From assembly GCA_002371695.1 (NCBI GenBank), contig DFGG01000152.1, positions 1-7,522 on the forward strand: DNA of 7,522 nucleotides, written 5' to 3'. This DNA comes from a bacterium UBA3756 (GTDB lineage Bacteria; Bacteroidota; Bacteroidia; Bacteroidales; Bacteroidaceae). Below are positions 7,033-7,522 of this stretch, in pieces; position 1 is the first letter of the stretch, and each line of letters starts with the position of its first letter. The notes below the pieces were generated by a model, which saw only the letters and a program-made list of their open reading frames with translations, was not told the DNA's origin and ran no database searches. The position numbers and the translations under genes were made by a program.

Positions 7033-7057
7033 TCGCCGGCGATAAGACTTTCAAAGT
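7033..7057. repeat. Two short palindromes in the glnK leader
   Basis: TCGCCGGCGA at 7033-7042 is a perfect 10-bp palindrome, and ACTTTCAAAGT at 7047-7057 is a palindrome around one central base. They lie just downstream of the candidate promoter, where a repressor site would block transcription. Both are short, so chance is a real alternative. Confidence 0.35.
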
Positions 7058-7086
7058 GTGATTAGATTTAATTAAGGTATTAAGGT

Positions 7087-7434
7087 ATGAAAAAGATTGA
7101 AGCAATTATCCGCAAGACCAAGTTCGACGAGGTTAAGGAAGCCCTGCTCTCGTCGGATATAGACTGGTTTGAGTACCACGACGTGCATGGCATCGGACAG
7201 AGCCGACAGGAACGTGTCTACCGTGGCGTACAGTACTCCACCGATGTCATTGAGCGTGTGGCCATCACCATTGTGTGCCGCGATGTCATCCTCGAGCCCA
7301 CTGTCAAGGTCATCCTCAAGGTGGCCCACACGGGCAATGTCGGCGATGGTCGTATCTTCGTGAGCGACGTGATAGACACCTGGAGCATCCGTACGGGTGA
7401 GAATGGCGACACGGTACTGAGAGACAAGAAGTAA
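7087..7434 (+). CDS. glnK: PII nitrogen-regulatory signal protein (GlnK type), 115 aa
   Basis: PII proteins are cytosolic trimers that bind ATP/ADP and 2-oxoglutarate and control ammonium transport and nitrogen metabolism. The N terminus MKKIEAIIRKTKF is typical, as is the T-loop segment YRGVQYSTD (45-53), the nucleotide-binding TGNVGDGRIFV at 82-92 and the C-terminal IRTGE at 101-105. Length is normal. Compared with E. coli GlnB the T-loop is one residue shorter: Tyr50 aligns with the uridylylated Tyr51, and the stretch GIGQSRQERV leaves Ser at position 39, where GlnB has the 2-oxoglutarate/Mg contact Gln39, unless the alignment shifts by a residue. GlnB Lys58 aligns with Arg57. The ATG at 7087 follows TAAGGT, a modest ribosome site. 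An ammonium transporter gene starts 34 bases downstream, the standard glnK-amt pairing, which supports control of that channel. Confidence 0.95.
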   Translation: MKKIEAIIRKTKFDEVKEALLSSDIDWFEYHDVHGIGQSRQERVYRGVQYSTDVIERVAITIVCRDVILEPTVKVILKVAHTGNVGDGRIFVSDVIDTWSIRTGENGDTVLRDKK

Positions 7435-7468
7435 ACAACAAGGGTAACAAAACAAACACAAACAGATT

Positions 7469-7522
7469 ATGAACGAAATTGGATTATCACTCGATACCGT
7501 ATGGATGCTGTTGGCAGCCATG
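7469..7522 (+). CDS. amtB: Ammonium transporter, N-terminal 18 codons (runs off window)
   Basis: The frame from the ATG at 7469 reads MNEIGLSLDTVWMLLAAM to the last base. The DT-x-W-x-L-x-A-A-x pattern opening the first membrane helix is typical of Amt/Rh family channels, which conduct ammonia/ammonium across the inner membrane and are blocked by the PII T-loop. The gene follows glnK by 34 bases in the same direction, the usual operon order. Only the first 18 residues are visible, so the call leans on context. Confidence 0.8.
   Translation, partial: MNEIGLSLDTVWMLLAAM

Larger units (their letters stand above)
6342..7086. other. 745-base divergent intergenic region without a convincing gene
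   Basis: This separates the minus-strand helicase operon from the plus-strand glnK gene. The half next to the helicase (6342-6740) is G+C rich and lies downstream of the candidate operon promoter, so it would be a leader of about 340-390 bases. It contains short GC-rich hairpins (6678-6696; a CCCC/GGGG cluster at 6602-6618) and a 64-codon minus-strand reading frame (6579-6385, GTG start, ending CRDLKHY) for which I see no ribosome site, recognised family or clear codon bias. The other half (6741-7086) is AT-rich and holds both candidate promoters and a set of repeats. A 67-codon hydrophobic frame at 6858-7061 overlaps the glnK promoter and is best read as chance. I see no tRNA, CRISPR repeat, transposase remnant or recognised riboswitch. 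Confidence 0.75.

Noticed and set aside
6858..7061. Small hydrophobic membrane protein on the plus strand
   Set aside because: The 67-codon frame spans the inverted repeats and the predicted glnK promoter, is T-rich, and lacks a ribosome site; its hydrophobic look follows from base composition.

Overview
The window most likely comes from a member of the Bacteroidales, probably close to Prevotella or Bacteroides. Three things point that way. The intergenic region carries Bacteroidota-type -7 boxes (TAnnTTTG). Shine-Dalgarno sequences ahead of the genes are weak or absent. The PII protein reads like the Bacteroidota form, and the start of an ammonium transporter gene follows it. Taxonomy rests on these features only; there is no rRNA gene here.

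Layout, left to right. (1) Bases 2-397, plus strand: the 3' part of a GNAT-family N-acetyltransferase gene whose start lies outside the window. (2) Bases 420-6341, minus strand: a two-gene operon. The first gene, 3504-6341, encodes a 945-residue SNF2-type helicase/translocase. Twelve bases later begins the second, 420-3491, a 1023-residue beta-class, Mod-like DNA methyltransferase. (3) Bases 6342-7086: a 745-base divergent intergenic region with no convincing gene. It holds a candidate promoter for the helicase operon, a candidate promoter for the PII gene, and several inverted and direct repeats. (4) Bases 7087-7522, plus strand: a glnK-type PII gene and the first 18 codons of an ammonium transporter gene.

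The central feature is the helicase-methyltransferase pair. It looks like a restriction-modification or other anti-phage module: the methyltransferase would mark self DNA, and the helicase would translocate on or remodel unmarked DNA. It is not a classical type III system. The motor is SNF2-like rather than a Res subunit, no nuclease motif is visible in either protein, the Mod-like protein is much longer than usual, and the helicase gene comes first. No third gene lies in the operon within this window. How the pair would act on foreign DNA is therefore an open question.

The strongest internal signal is a drop in G+C inside the methyltransferase gene. Sampled 60-base blocks fall from about 43-52% to about 25-32%. 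The AT-rich part begins at the DPPY motif and ends just after the AdoMet-binding motif, covering the catalytic core and the expected target-recognition region. This suggests a specificity cassette exchanged by recombination within conserved flanks. The module lies between a GNAT gene and the nitrogen-control genes glnK-amt, which look like ordinary chromosomal genes, so it may be an insertion into a core locus.
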